Below are positions 51,801-60,652 of a stretch of DNA of 64,000 nucleotides, piece after piece. The position numbers were made by a program, and so were the translations under genes. The stretch is from Dipylidium caninum (taxonomy: Eukaryota > Platyhelminthes > Cestoda > Cyclophyllidea > Dipylidiidae). The DNA is taken from contig QEYB01001166.1 in NCBI GenBank assembly GCA_017562135.1, positions 217,543-281,542 of the forward strand, written 5' to 3'. The notes beneath the pieces were generated by a model. That model searched no databases and had not been told where the DNA came from. It saw nothing but the letters and a program-made list of their open reading frames with translations. The stretch's first letter is position 1. Every line of letters starts with the position of its first letter.

Positions 51801-54800
51801 AAATAAGGGGTGTTAACGCCACCAACACGTACCTACAAGGATCTTGAGTAAACAAGATCTGCTCAAAACAGAAATTATTTCTCTATCACTCATCCTACTC
51901 TCATAACTTCGACATCACCGAGACAGGTTAGGTCAATTTAAACCCTTGGGCTTGGTAGAATATTCCCAACTCGCCTGATCTCATCGTCGCGTTCTCTTGA
52001 AATTGCCTCTGTGTGCAAGAGATTGACGAACACTAAGTGCTAATAATTGGATTGCATTGACCTGTTAACCTCCCAAGGTATGCTAACTTGCCGTTCCGGC
52101 GAGTGTTCGACACCTAACTTTGTGACTTTTGGACTTGAGAGAAAACACCATCTCACTAACTAATCAACCCTCTCTGCCACCCATTCTACTTCCATTCTAT
52201 ATCTACTGTTTAATATTAGGCATGAATGTCTAAAGCTTTCATGCTTACCCATCGGAAGTCATTTTACACGTCAAATTTTTCGACCAATTTCTTCAAAAGT
52301 CAAACTCTTCATTTTTGTGTTCCTTAGTGCGTATAAATAATCGACCATCTTAACGTAAATGTCCCCTTTCATTTCTGAGAGTGCGAGCGAACGAATGTGA
52401 TGGAGATCTGGGCATCCTTTATTGGGGGCTTTAGCTGATTTGCTCACTCTGCTCCCCACTGCTTCGGCACCTCTGTCACACTGATAGGTCTCGTTGTTTT
52501 TCATCTTGCGTTCTATCAGTATCTCCCGCTCATCATATTCAAAAGACTTCATATCACCTCTCTTTCTATTAACCGTCCTGGTGAAATTGCATGCAAAAGT
52601 TGTCTATCTCATCTTGGCCGAGGTTCTCTATTCTCACGTCATTCGTGTACCTGGTTGCAATGAAACTTGAGGAAACTTTTCTTAACCCTGAATGGGATCT
52701 CATATTTACGTCGGAGGGATAGTGGGAGGTATTTTGAGATATTATGTCTTTATTTTCCTTATCTCGACGCCGTACTTTAAAGTAAATGTTATCCAGCTTC
52801 GCCACGCTTATTCCGCTGGCAAGCCTGATTGGTCCAATGTTTTGACCTAACCGTGATCGTTGAGGGTTTATGGTGTATTAAAAATCGCCCAATCATCCAT
52901 TTCTTTTTTTTTATTCGCGAATATTCGCACAATCTACACGCTTGCAGTAGGTTCACTCGACGAGGCCAAGTCATTCATTAACTGAGTAGTTGGTCTGTGT
53001 AATGGCATAGAAGGAGCAATTTACCTTACAAGGGGTCTTAAAATGCTGCTATAGGTCACGTTTAAGAGTTCAATTAATACCACCTAGTGATCTCGCCGGG
53101 TCGGAGTATCACTTCCCGCCCGAATTGCTGGTGCCTTCTGGTAATTTTCCAGACATTTTGCTTCCCTCAATTCACTTCCCCCTGATCTTGCCGTTGCCGC
53201 CATGCCTTTCACCACTCAACTCATCGAGGTCAGTTGAGAAACATTTTTGTCGAATAATTAGTTTTCCTTTAAACCATCGTCTCTACATGTGGCAGCTTCA
53301 TCTTATTCCTCATAAGTTTGTTTGCATATCCTGACACTGAAAACCGTGTATGTACGCTTTTACGTGCTTTTCGACTTATTTTCCATGGACTGTGAAATTG
53401 CGCTTGACTGTTAACCTTTGCTCCCCTCACGCCTTAATACTTTGGGCTTTCGTTAACCGCGTTTTCTGCATTTCGTGATTCCACTGCCAGATGGCGACTG
53501 TACTTTTTTCTAGAAGATCACATTATCAGTTCCCTCACAGAGCAGCACTTAACCCGCGCGCATCACCTTCACTTATATGTCTGTGTATGGTACCTCTTCA
53601 CTTCAGACTGCCGACAAAGCCTTATCCAGTTTTCCCATCTTTTCCGTCAATGCGCTGGTAAGTATTGCAGCAGATAGCCTCCTGTGTGCATGAAATTCAA
53701 TGTTTGATCATTCGACTACACTTGGACATAGGTTACGTGGGTGGGCAATCCCTGCTGAGCCCCCCTTAACTGTGTGCTGGAGGCTACATTTTTTCGCAGA
53801 ACCACCTTTTGTTTATCCGCATGCTTAATGTGTGGTACTGACTGTCGGTTAGTAGGATATACGTTTAGCGCTCTATTCTCGATAAGCGACGTTTAGTCTT
53901 TTCCTTGAAATCAACAAATCTGGTAAATGTATACCTTTACCCTACCTCCCTCTGCGAATGCGACGACAAAACCGCGCCCATTTCGCCTCATCAGCTCAGC
54001 CAGGCTGTCTTATATCTATATGCGGAAAGAAAGCTTTCTGGCTACCGCTGGCATGTGCCTAATCAGCTTCCCCGTTGAACTTTCCTTCTTCCCCTAACTT
54101 TCCGCTCGTAGACTTCATCAACACAACCAAAACCATCGCCACAACCAACAAAATCACCACCGAAATTCTTTGCCTCGAAGGTCACACTGGGTCACCTTGC
54201 TCAACCGGTGAGATGTCTTATTCTTAGTTCTCATCGCCCTCTTGCTTTCTAGTTTCCAGTTTTAAATAATACTTTTCCATTCTAACCCCTTTCAGTCTCT
54301 TCTAATTCGTCCGCACTGTATCACCCTTTATTAGCAAAGTAAAAAACATTTTGAACTTTTTGAGTCGTCTGTACGTAGACTGCCCTCATGTGCTTTTTCG
54401 TACCCCATAGTTTGATCGCTTTCCCTCGTATTTTCCTTCAGTGAATGCACTTAGATCCTTGTTCCCCCTCCTTTTTCTCTCTCTCTCTCTCTCTCTCCCT
54501 TTGCCGAAATTCCCAATTAGTAGTACTGCTTGCAAATGCACAATTTTCTGATTTTGCTAGTCGGTCATGCACACGACTAAGGTGAGTCGAAGTTCCAAGT
54601 GTCATTAAAATTATCCTTCTCCTTTAAAAGTGCTTTATGTACCAAAGTCTTTGGTTGCTCTCGTGTGAGCGTGTATACATGACGATTCATATCCCTCTCA
54701 AAAAACTTCTTCCAAACATTCTGTTAAAATGCTAGGAGGCTCACATGAATCCGCTGCATGGGTACCGATTTTCTATCTTACTTTGATGTTGCATTTCAAT

Positions 54801-57239
54801 GTCAGGCTATCACATGACCAAAATTCACATTTATAAACCACTTCTCTCTTTTGTTTTATGAATGTTACTTAGTTGCTAAGTTTGAACCGCTTTTTCTCAT
54901 GCAGTCAACGCGGAAATCGTCCCACTACATCTGGTGCTGGTGATGTGGAGGAAAAACCAACGCCATCCTCTAACCCAACCACCACAACACATGTCACCAA
55001 GGCCACGATCACCCCCGTACAGCCTCCATCAGCCTCACCGACTGGAGCGAGTTAGTGACCTCAACTATGCTTTGTAGACGTTGGATCACGGATATGAATA
55101 GTACTACCACTACTACTTCTACTATTTCTTGTAGCCGCGGACACGTCGACCTCCTCGATAGTCGCACATTCACGAGCGCGCCGGGCGGCCCGAGACCGAG
55201 TACCCACGGCTTACTGGATACAAAATGACGTACTAGCGGCGGCAAAACAGTTGGAACAGAATGCTCCTGTTGTCAGTACTGCTACTGCCACTACTACTTC
55301 TACCGGAACTGTTGACCCCATTCCCCGCGTAAGTAGTCACCTATCAAGTAAACTAGCTTTTTAAGAGCTACCCGCCTCTATTGTTTTTGTCTAGCCAACA
55401 ACACGTCTCCTCCGCTCGACAATTTTAAATACCAGTGCAACTGCCGCAATAGTACAGCCTCCAACAATGATACGGTGAGCAACGGTGGAGGTGGTGACCG
55501 ACGTACTTCGCCGCTTGCGCCCCAGACCTCCCCCCCTCTGCTCCTCTTCCGGCAAACCAGTTGACCAGCGGTACAACTGGCGTGAGGTATTTGCTCTCAC
55601 TAGTGATATACGCCTTAATGCCTTGAATTAAGCTTCCTTAGGAAATGGATATAGGCGTCAGTAGGAGGAATCGCTATCGAGTTCTCCGCTTGATCTGGAA
55701 ATGCTTATGCGAGCTTCGCTATCCCACTTCTTTTTGTCTTAATAGATTAACAGGTCACACCATTCCCATCGTTCGTACTACCTGGTTAGCTGGCAGAATA
55801 TTTGGTGTAGCTATTGCTGTGTACATTTCGTAGGTAAGGGGAGTCAAAACTGTCTAAGGTGGGTTGATTTTTGCTTTATGCTGTGCGGAGACTCGCTTAA
55901 CCGATTTTTTTCGTGTGTCCCTATATGTATGCGTATTGCTTGGGTCTTGCAGAATTTGGATTATCGTCTGCTGTACGAAGAGGAACGTAGTGAGAAGGAA
56001 CGGCTGAAACGCACCCTGGATCAAGTCACTCTGGAGGTAGCCGCCCTACGTAATGAACTAGCTCGTTTCCACGTCTCCTCCTCCGCCTCCACCCCCTCTG
56101 CCCCTAGTAAATATGGCGGCTCGGCGTCCAACACCGATTCCTCCTCCTCTACGGTATGCACACTCCCTTCGCTTTTGTCTCAGGCTAACACCACTCCCTC
56201 CGCTGTTGTTTGGTCTTCGTTTCATGCATGTCGTCAACGATACACTTATTTTTCGTTGAGTGATGACCACTTGTTTCTCTCATTTTATCCGATTAGAGGC
56301 TGTTAAAGCATATGACCATTTGAATGTCCCTTGCTCTGCTCCCTAACTGACGTTCATCAGTCCTACCAACTTTTTCCATTGCAATGCTCTCAATCTCTAG
56401 GTAATTCATAGGGTATTCAAGCGTACTTGGGACACATGACCCTTCTAGCATTGAAAGAGATTGGTGGAACGGGAGCAAGGCAGTTGAAAGTGTAAAGAAG
56501 CGGATAAGCTAAGGTGTCTAACAGGAAGGATTTTCTCATTCGCTTATCACTTTGCCAATCTGTTTCCTCCATCCATATATTCACCTCGAAATTTTCACCA
56601 GAAACCGATCATTCATGCTAACTATGCATAGTGACAAGGAACATCCTCTCTGTCCGGGACAGGATGACCAGATTTTGTGGTTGTCTGTTCACATCAGCCT
56701 CGACTTTTGGGTTGCCCCACCTGAAGGTCGTTTTTGAGTCAACTCTATTAAATTAGGTAGATGGATCGCGAAACTCCAACGAGTGGGCGCACTTTACCCT
56801 GCCACTGGAAGAGGGGAAGGACACTGCACCCTATCTAGCGGTACTGTGTTCCACCTCTTCCAGCATTGAATGCCTTGTCTATTATTTGCTTTGCAGCTTC
56901 AACGGCGTACTGTGGAGTTCTTTTGAAGATCAGGCAAAGGTGCGCATGTCTCCCCCTCCTTGTTTTCTCTCCCCTTCTCTGTTCACTTCAGCTTGTTTTG
57001 CCACATTCACAGCTCGCCTGCGTGCATGACGCACGCATGCGCACGTTTCCGTGTCCGTTCATAGCTTCCTTTTATTGTTTTTGAACCTCATTTGTTCGTG
57101 TAATGGAATTCTTCATGTGCTGTATCCCTTTCCCAACAGGAGATAGATCGGTTGCGTCAGGAGAATGCACGCATGGCGGACGAGAACAAGTCGCTAATTC
57201 GTTGTGATCAGCAAGCTCTCAGCGCACACTACCTCGTGA
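36619..57239 (+). CDS. PPP1R12A: PPP1R12A / MYPT1, myosin phosphatase targeting subunit (about 19 exons)
   Basis: MYPT1 targets the PP1 catalytic subunit to myosin light chain. ROCK-type kinases inhibit it by phosphorylating Thr in RRSTQG. Exons: 36619-36858, 36894-37024, 43694-43897, 45429-45651, 45890-45952, 46036-46118, 47431-47834, 48648-48775, 49670-49758, 50779-51019, 53607-53657, 54112-54207, 54873-55050, 55135-55328, 55395-55474, 55526-55586, 55953-56153, 56897-56939 (or 56757-56939), 57140-57239. Phases agree at nearly all joins. Features in order: PP1-docking RVNF in PPERVNFPMDV; ankyrin repeats (ANVDGLTVLHQ, DHEGWTPLHACAS, TGATALHIAAAKGYSDAL, DIDGWTPLHAAAHW); an acidic/Lys low-complexity linker; STRRSTQGIPHDVLEEARR, the inhibitory site; a Ser/Thr/Pro-rich middle; and a C-terminal coiled coil (RLLYEEERSEKERLKRTLDQ; EIDRLRQENARMADENKSLI). 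Roughly 900-950 residues versus 1030 in human. The last exon carries a one-base shift. Start Met is provisional. Confidence 0.93.
36894..37024 (+). CDS. PPP1R12A: PPP1R12A exon 2: ankyrin repeat
   Basis: ACIDNNYEVVKFLLSNNADV, NAQDHEGWTPLHACASCSYT; clear match to human MYPT ankyrin repeat 2 (ACIDDNVDMVKFLVENGANI). Donor GTAAGT, phase 2. An intron of 6.7 kb follows. Confidence 0.95.
40378..40392. repeat. 15-nt C homopolymer
   Basis: Uninterrupted C run (G run on the minus strand) inside PPP1R12A intron 2. Similar 10-nt C runs occur at 15590-15599 and 44390-44399. Such runs are prone to length error in sequencing. Confidence 0.95.
42091..42102. repeat. TG dinucleotide microsatellite
   Basis: Six perfect TG units in PPP1R12A intron 2. 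Confidence 0.85.
43694..43897 (+). CDS. PPP1R12A: PPP1R12A exon 3: ankyrin repeat and inter-repeat linker
   Basis: LLLENGADAGIVSFELELPL, then AARSAEEQQMLHDVQEWLQS, matching human FLIGQGAHVGAVNSEGDTPL and AARKEEERIMLRDARQWLNS, the characteristic MYPT linker between ankyrin repeats. Phase 2 at both ends. Confidence 0.95.
45429..45651 (+). CDS. PPP1R12A: PPP1R12A exon 4: ankyrin repeats
   Basis: TGATALHIAAAKGYSDALEL and DIDGWTPLHAAAHWAKEKSL, near-identical in pattern to human GGTALHVAAAKGYTEVLKLL and DYDGWTPLHAAAHWGKEEAC. Donor GTGAGT, phase 0. Confidence 0.96.
45890..46118 (+). CDS. PPP1R12A: PPP1R12A exons 5-6: end of ankyrin domain
   Basis: Exon 5 (45890-45952) NQSIYDVADRSVTMLLRQLR matches human NKVGQTAFDVADEDILGYLE. 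Exon 6 (46036-46118) EQQRSAASNAEDRPAISPPP starts the disordered region. The intron between them is 83 nt. Confidence 0.88.
47431..47834 (+). CDS. PPP1R12A: PPP1R12A exon 7: acidic/lysine-rich low-complexity region
   Basis: 134 codons of Glu/Lys-rich sequence (AEDLEEKEVLRAKKAEENKE; a run of seven Glu near 47610-47640; EKAKILQTTQKDEVAMKVK), ending in a Ser/Pro tract. Corresponds to the acidic region after the ankyrin domain of human MYPT1 (EEEDEEDDSESEAETDK). Assigned by position and phase rather than sequence identity. Confidence 0.82.
48648..48775 (+). CDS. PPP1R12A: PPP1R12A exon 8
   Basis: AEVVTKADGQSSKATSLEED, VEQLTAPSPPKTSTVTSKP. Disordered linker, phase 1 in and 0 out, good acceptor CTACCTCACAG. 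Confidence 0.8.
49670..49758 (+). CDS. PPP1R12A: PPP1R12A exon 9
   Basis: QPPSQNSQVSETSVTLDTTS then MPTGGVPGRR. Disordered linker just upstream of the inhibitory-site exon. Phase 0 in, 2 out. A CT microsatellite follows in the intron (49773-49790). Confidence 0.78.
50779..51019 (+). CDS. PPP1R12A: PPP1R12A exon 10: ROCK inhibitory phosphorylation site
   Basis: Contains CSKARLVRSTRRSTQGIPHD and VLEEARRITAAG, matching human ARQSRRSTQGVTLTDLQEAE around Thr696. The Thr of RRSTQG and its basic -2/-3 context are intact, so phosphorylation-dependent inhibition is likely retained. An Ala/Thr-rich tail follows. Confidence 0.95.
53607..54207 (+). CDS. PPP1R12A: PPP1R12A exons 11-12
   Basis: Exon 11 (53607-53657) TADKALSSFPIFSVNAL, 17 codons; exon 12 (54112-54207) TSSTQPKPSPQPTKSPPKFF, ASKVTLGHLAQP. 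Both are phase 0 with good acceptors and donors (GTAAGT, GTGAGA). No homologue match; assigned by frame. Confidence 0.72.
54477..54496. repeat. CT microsatellite
   Basis: Ten perfect CT units in PPP1R12A intron 12. A second CT run of nine units is at 49773-49790. Confidence 0.9.
54561..54581 (+). CDS. PPP1R12A: Candidate 21-nt microexon of PPP1R12A
   Basis: Flanked by acceptor GATTTTGCTAG and strong donor GTGAGT. Encodes SVMHTTK in phase 0 and is divisible by three, so it could be included or skipped without changing frame. Confidence 0.4.
54873..55050 (+). CDS. PPP1R12A: PPP1R12A exon 13 (acceptor uncertain)
   Basis: QRGNRPTTSGAGDVEEKPTP, SSNPTTTTHVTKATITPVQP. The acceptor at 54871-54872 keeps phase 0 from exon 12. 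The stronger-looking acceptor just before 54905 would put the exon out of frame. Ser/Thr/Pro-rich. Confidence 0.7.
55135..55328 (+). CDS. PPP1R12A: PPP1R12A exon 14: region of the second ROCK site
   Basis: AHSRARRAARDRVPTAYWIQ aligns with human SIRERRRPREKRRSTGVSFW, which carries Thr853. The basic block and the aromatic-Trp context survive, but the RRST core is replaced. Donor GTAAGT, phase 0. Confidence 0.82.
55395..55586 (+). CDS. PPP1R12A: PPP1R12A exons 15-16 split by a 51-nt intron
   Basis: Exon 15 (55395-55474) encodes PTTRLLRSTILNTSATAAIV. Intron 55475-55525 runs GTGAGC to CCCCAG. Exon 16 (55526-55586) encodes SSSGKPVDQRYNWRE, which runs straight into exon 17 NLDYRLLYEEE. Without removing the intron the frame hits TGA. 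Confidence 0.78.
55953..56153 (+). CDS. PPP1R12A: PPP1R12A exon 17: coiled coil
   Basis: NLDYRLLYEEERSEKERLKR, TLDQVTLEVAALRNELARF, matching human FKKLYEQILAENEKLKAQLH and MELTDLKLQLEKA, the C-terminal coiled coil that mediates dimerisation and binding of partners. A Ser-rich tail follows. Phase 0 both ends. Confidence 0.92.
56897..56939 (+). CDS. PPP1R12A: PPP1R12A exon 18 (frame unresolved)
   Basis: Read in phase 0 from the acceptor TTTGCTTTGCAG it gives LQRRTVEFF then a stop. With one T fewer in the TTTT run it would continue into EDQAK and the next exon, as in human LERRISELEEEL. An alternative is a longer exon from 56757 (acceptor TTAAATTAG), open in the right frame for 61 codons but without coiled-coil character. 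Confidence 0.55.
57140..57239 (+). CDS. PPP1R12A: PPP1R12A exon 19: conserved C-terminus with a one-base shift
   Basis: EIDRLRQENARMADENKSLI matches human LKADNQRLKDENGALIRV. Then the frame is offset by one T at 57202-57203. In the shifted frame VISKLSAHTTS and a stop at 57237-57239 follow, matching the human C-terminus RVISKLSK. As written, the frame instead runs into LIRCDQQALSAH and stops at 57281-57283. Confidence 0.85.
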
Positions 57240-58200
57240 TGCCTTCCACCTTGGCCTTCATCGCCGCAGACTTTGTATATTAACAACGAGGTCGTCGCTT
57301 ATCCCACGCCGCCATCCTCTCTTTTAAAAGCGAAAAGTACACGTTTCAGCTCCCTCCCATTTTCCCCTCTGTCCGTCTGCCTCTCTCACTCTACCGCGCA
57401 TCCTTTTATAGAAGGAATCAGACCAGATGCATACGGAACATTAGAATCGACGGCTTCCGAAAACGCCTTTCGACTTTTGTGCTGGTTGGATGAAAGGGGC
57501 TGCGGGGCTTGGGAAGTCGACATACATCTGCGGCGGGTATCAGAGCTTGCAATTCCTCATCCTGCACAGATCGGGTCAGAGCCGGCGACGGGTTGTTTCG
57601 TAACTGTCGACCAACCCAGGGCCCACCGGTCCACCTCTCCCAGACACTTACTCAGTAGCTTACCACATTATTTCTTTCAGGCCATCTTCTCTTTAACGAA
57701 TTCTTTTCGGTCTTGGTCATCCTGTCTCCGCATCCTCCACTTAACTACCTAAGGCTGAACCCTCATGGTGGGCCATTGGGTCAATTTAACTCCCGGATCC
57801 CGACTCGCCTACCATTTTTCCCCACCCATCACAACAGTCCTTTGATTTTCCTCTCAGTAATCAGTACGCCCCAAGTTCACCTCATCCACTGCTTCACCTT
57901 TCATTACACTCGCCGCATTTTCTCCCAGGATCGTCCCCTCTGTGGAGGCCACCAGCAGTTACGACTATTCTTTCGAATAGGTTACCTCGTCAATTAAGTT
58001 CGATCATTTAGGTATTGGGCGGATCGCAAAGGACGATTACTTGCAACCTAGTTTCAAGATGATTCCAGAAGCATAACAAAAGTACTCTCCACTAGGGAGT
58101 CCATTAATAAGCGCACTAAGTATTCAAATGCAAAGTGACATTAGTGAAAAGAAATAAGGATATATGACTTGGTACAAAAAGAGGTCATACTCAGGGACGG
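57240..58200 (+). other. PPP1R12A 3' flank, T/C-rich
   Basis: Pyrimidine-rich on the plus strand like the gene's introns, up to about 57990, then changing to A-rich. A 159-codon open frame (57273-57752) has no recognisable protein and probably reflects 3'UTR. No AATAAA was found in a good position. Confidence 0.5.
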
Positions 58201-58209
58201 AAATAGGGA

Positions 58210-58440
58210 TTGAAGCGGTGGGTACCGCCAGCACAACTTCCACCGCGCTGGCGTCCTGTCGCCTCCCGTCTGTTGTCGTTTCCCCCTGCCAGCAAAGCCG
58301 CTAACTAGAGGGTGCGGTTGTTGCTGCCGCGTTCTCCTCCGCGGATCTCAAATCGCCGGCTGAACTGCGATTTGGGAAGTGCTACGCAACGCCGCCTCAA
58401 TGCGCGCACTGCCTGCCTCTTCTGAGCACGGCTTAGTTCT
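58210..58440 (-). other. GC-rich coding-like block
   Basis: Much more GC-rich than its flanks. On the minus strand, after the acceptor TTCATCAAACAG, one frame reads TKPCSEEAGSARIEAALRST then QIAVQPAI and stop. Another reads SRAQKRQAVRALRRRCVALP and beyond. A perfect 7-bp inverted repeat (CGCCAGC at 58226-58232, GCTGGCG at 58247-58253) lies in it. It may be a terminal exon of an unidentified minus-strand gene. Confidence 0.35.
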
Positions 58441-59248
58441 GTTTGATGAACGATGATGATTAAGCAGGCTTTTTAAGCATTCTGATTACCGACTAATTTC
58501 CCACTCGCTATGGACATGTTTAGATGTTCGAACGGACGTTGTGTATTTGAATCATCACAGTCGACATTTACCTGGATTTACTTTATTTACCTATTCTACG
58601 ACCTCATCGTGCAGTTTGGACGAGCCAATATGGTATACATGCTTGATTTTGTCAACCAAGATGGTCCTCGAGTTATCCAGCAATTGTAGACCACATAACT
58701 TAATTTCACCATATTTTTTTCATTCGATGTACATGAGCTCGATCTAAGAAAAACCGATAATGAAAAAAATAGAACTATTATGTGGAACCTTTTTGACCGA
58801 CTTTTGACCAGTAAACAGCTTATTATATAGCGCATTTCCACTCGCCAATTATATTACTACGACCGCGCGAGCGTTCACTCCTCCATCATCAGCTTTTAAT
58901 CTTATATGTCATGGACTTAAACGGGATTCCCCTAAGTCCTTAAACTCTCTTACCCCTAACACATTCATAAACTCAGCAAACTGTCCTCGACCCGTTTTTT
59001 CTACTCCCAGAGCCTGTTTGAGAAAATCATTCATGAAATCGATTATTCTAAACCATTAATACATCACCGCGTCTACACAATACCCAAAGCTGAAATTGCG
59101 GAGTAGAAGATAATGAAAGTGAAATCAAAGTGAGCAAGAAAACGCGATATGTAAATGAAGAGGGAGGCCATCACGTAAATGACCCAACCAAGTAGATCAG
59201 CATTAATATAGAAAAAACGAATAGCCTGAAAGACGAAAAACTCACTTA

Positions 59249-59375
59249 AGGGAGTGGGGACCGAGTAGTCGATTTAGCTGAAACTAATCCAAGCTTGCCG
59301 TAGAGGTCAGGTAGAGAGGCTGGATGATCTGTGGATGTCTCGGAGCTGCGTCGAGGCGTAGGGCCGCGATCAGCA
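59249..59375 (-). CDS. Unidentified exon-like segment
   Basis: Only one minus-strand frame is open: SETSTDHPASLPDLYGKLGL, VSAKSTTRSPLP, stop. The TAA sits right next to a GTGAGT. GC content and codon composition suggest coding. No family recognised; it could belong to the RRM gene upstream. Confidence 0.4.
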
Positions 59376-59583
59376 CAAAGAAAAGAGAAAGGGAAAGCAC
59401 ACAAATCAAGATTGGTGGTTACCAATAATGTTAGGTTAAAAAGGCAAAAATCTGCGACATGAGCAAAGAATATGGAATTAACCCTTCAAAACCACCTGTA
59501 TAAGAGCATGAAGGCGGTTTCATGAGTGACTATACAATTAACTTACCGACGGTTTCATTCATCATTGCAACTGGTTAAAGGCG

Positions 59584-59800
59584 TCACGGTGTGGTGAGGA
59601 GGCTGATGAATTTTGTAATGGGGGTGGGGTCAGTAAGTCGCCGAGCTACTCCTCTTCCGTCGTTCCTCTCCGCCTCAATACGCGCCCGTTGCGCCTCTTT
59701 CACAACACCTTCAATGCCATTGAGCCATTCGCTTTCCCGAGTTGGTCGCGCACGCTCCGTCGAGAGCACCGCGCCACAGAAGTTCGCCCATTGAGACTTT
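59584..59800 (-). CDS. Unidentified exon-like segment (charged helix)
   Basis: After the acceptor CTCTATTTGTAAAG the minus frame reads SQWANFCGAVLSTERARPTR, ESEWLNGIEGVVKEAQRARI, EAERNDGRG. The opening W-A after a beta strand would suit the end of an RRM, and the later helix resembles the RBM18 C-terminal helix (AKIKAIEAKLKMM). It may therefore be the next exon of the RRM sequence at 60.4-60.65 kb. This link is inference. Confidence 0.45.
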
Positions 59801-60389
59801 ACAAATAGAGATTAATGCATTCGTAATTTAGGCATTTCTATCCTCCTCTGATTTTCAAGTTAACATCTGGGGTTGACAGTTGTTTAGTTTATCGAGATGG
59901 TGATAGTGAAATGTTCCAGCCGCCAGATAGTGTGAAATAACACAACGAGGAAATAGAACAAAACTGTCATTCAGTAATCATTGTCTGGATTAATAGGCCA
60001 AATTGACAAAGAGAAAATCCACGAAACTTCACTTAGGGACGCGTGTCGCACTTATTAAGCCAAAATATCTGGTAAGTAAAGCTAACCGACTGAATATAAA
60101 ATATGATCAAGATCATTTATAGTATAGATTAACACAAACATGCCAAATGGGTTATCAATGTCGCCGATCTCATAAATAATAGCAAGTTGCAAGACATACG
60201 ACATAGTGCATGGAAGCTAAATCCAAAGATAATGACAAAACAGGCATACTGGGTGAAAAAAGCCACTGTATGTTCAGTGCAATCAGCAACAAAAACCGAG
60301 TCGACAATAGAAATACGCCAAGTAAATCCCCTCAAATACCAAATAACAAGGCCTATTATCCAATAAAAATACATGGGCAATTACTGCTT

Positions 60390-60652
60390 TGAGAACTGCA
60401 GTGGATAATACCAGACAAACCTCTTCATTGCCATAAGGGCGGATGCTTCCAGTAGGAAAATGTAACAAAACAATAAGCCGAGAGTAGAACCCTGTAAAGG
60501 TCCGCCGGATGGGCACAGGGAAGTTAAAGTCCAAAATCTTGCCAAATGGCCTAACCAATTGCAGAACCGCAAAACTCGGTTGACTTGGGAGGCAGGTTTG
60601 CCAGCCATACTCGCCGGGGGTCATCCTTGTCTTCGTGAGTATGGTCGTCCAT
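60390..60652 (-). pseudogene. RBM18-like RRM sequence with several frame breaks
   Basis: Starts at an ATG at 60652 and reads MDDHTHEDKDDPRRVWLANL, PPKSTEF in one frame, then AVLQLVRPFGKILDFNFPV in a second, PSGGPLQGSTLG in a third, and YCFVTF after another shift, then LEASALMAMKR and LSG. Together this is an RRM of the RBM18 type (human LLKLLQKFGKVKQFDF, ALEGQPRGYCFVNF): RNP2 in the first block, RNP1 as YCFVTF. Each shift falls at a short homopolymer (TTTT, CCC, TT, CC, TTT). There are no obvious nonsense substitutions between shifts. It is either a young pseudogene or a real gene with poor consensus sequence. Confidence 0.6.

Noticed and set aside
54905..55050. Apparent frameshift in PPP1R12A exon 13
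   Set aside because: An acceptor 32 nt upstream keeps the frame open and in phase, so an indel is not required.
57273..57752. 159-codon open frame after PPP1R12A
   Set aside because: Lies in the T/C-rich 3' flank, has no recognised domain and starts inside the shifted last exon; most likely 3'UTR.
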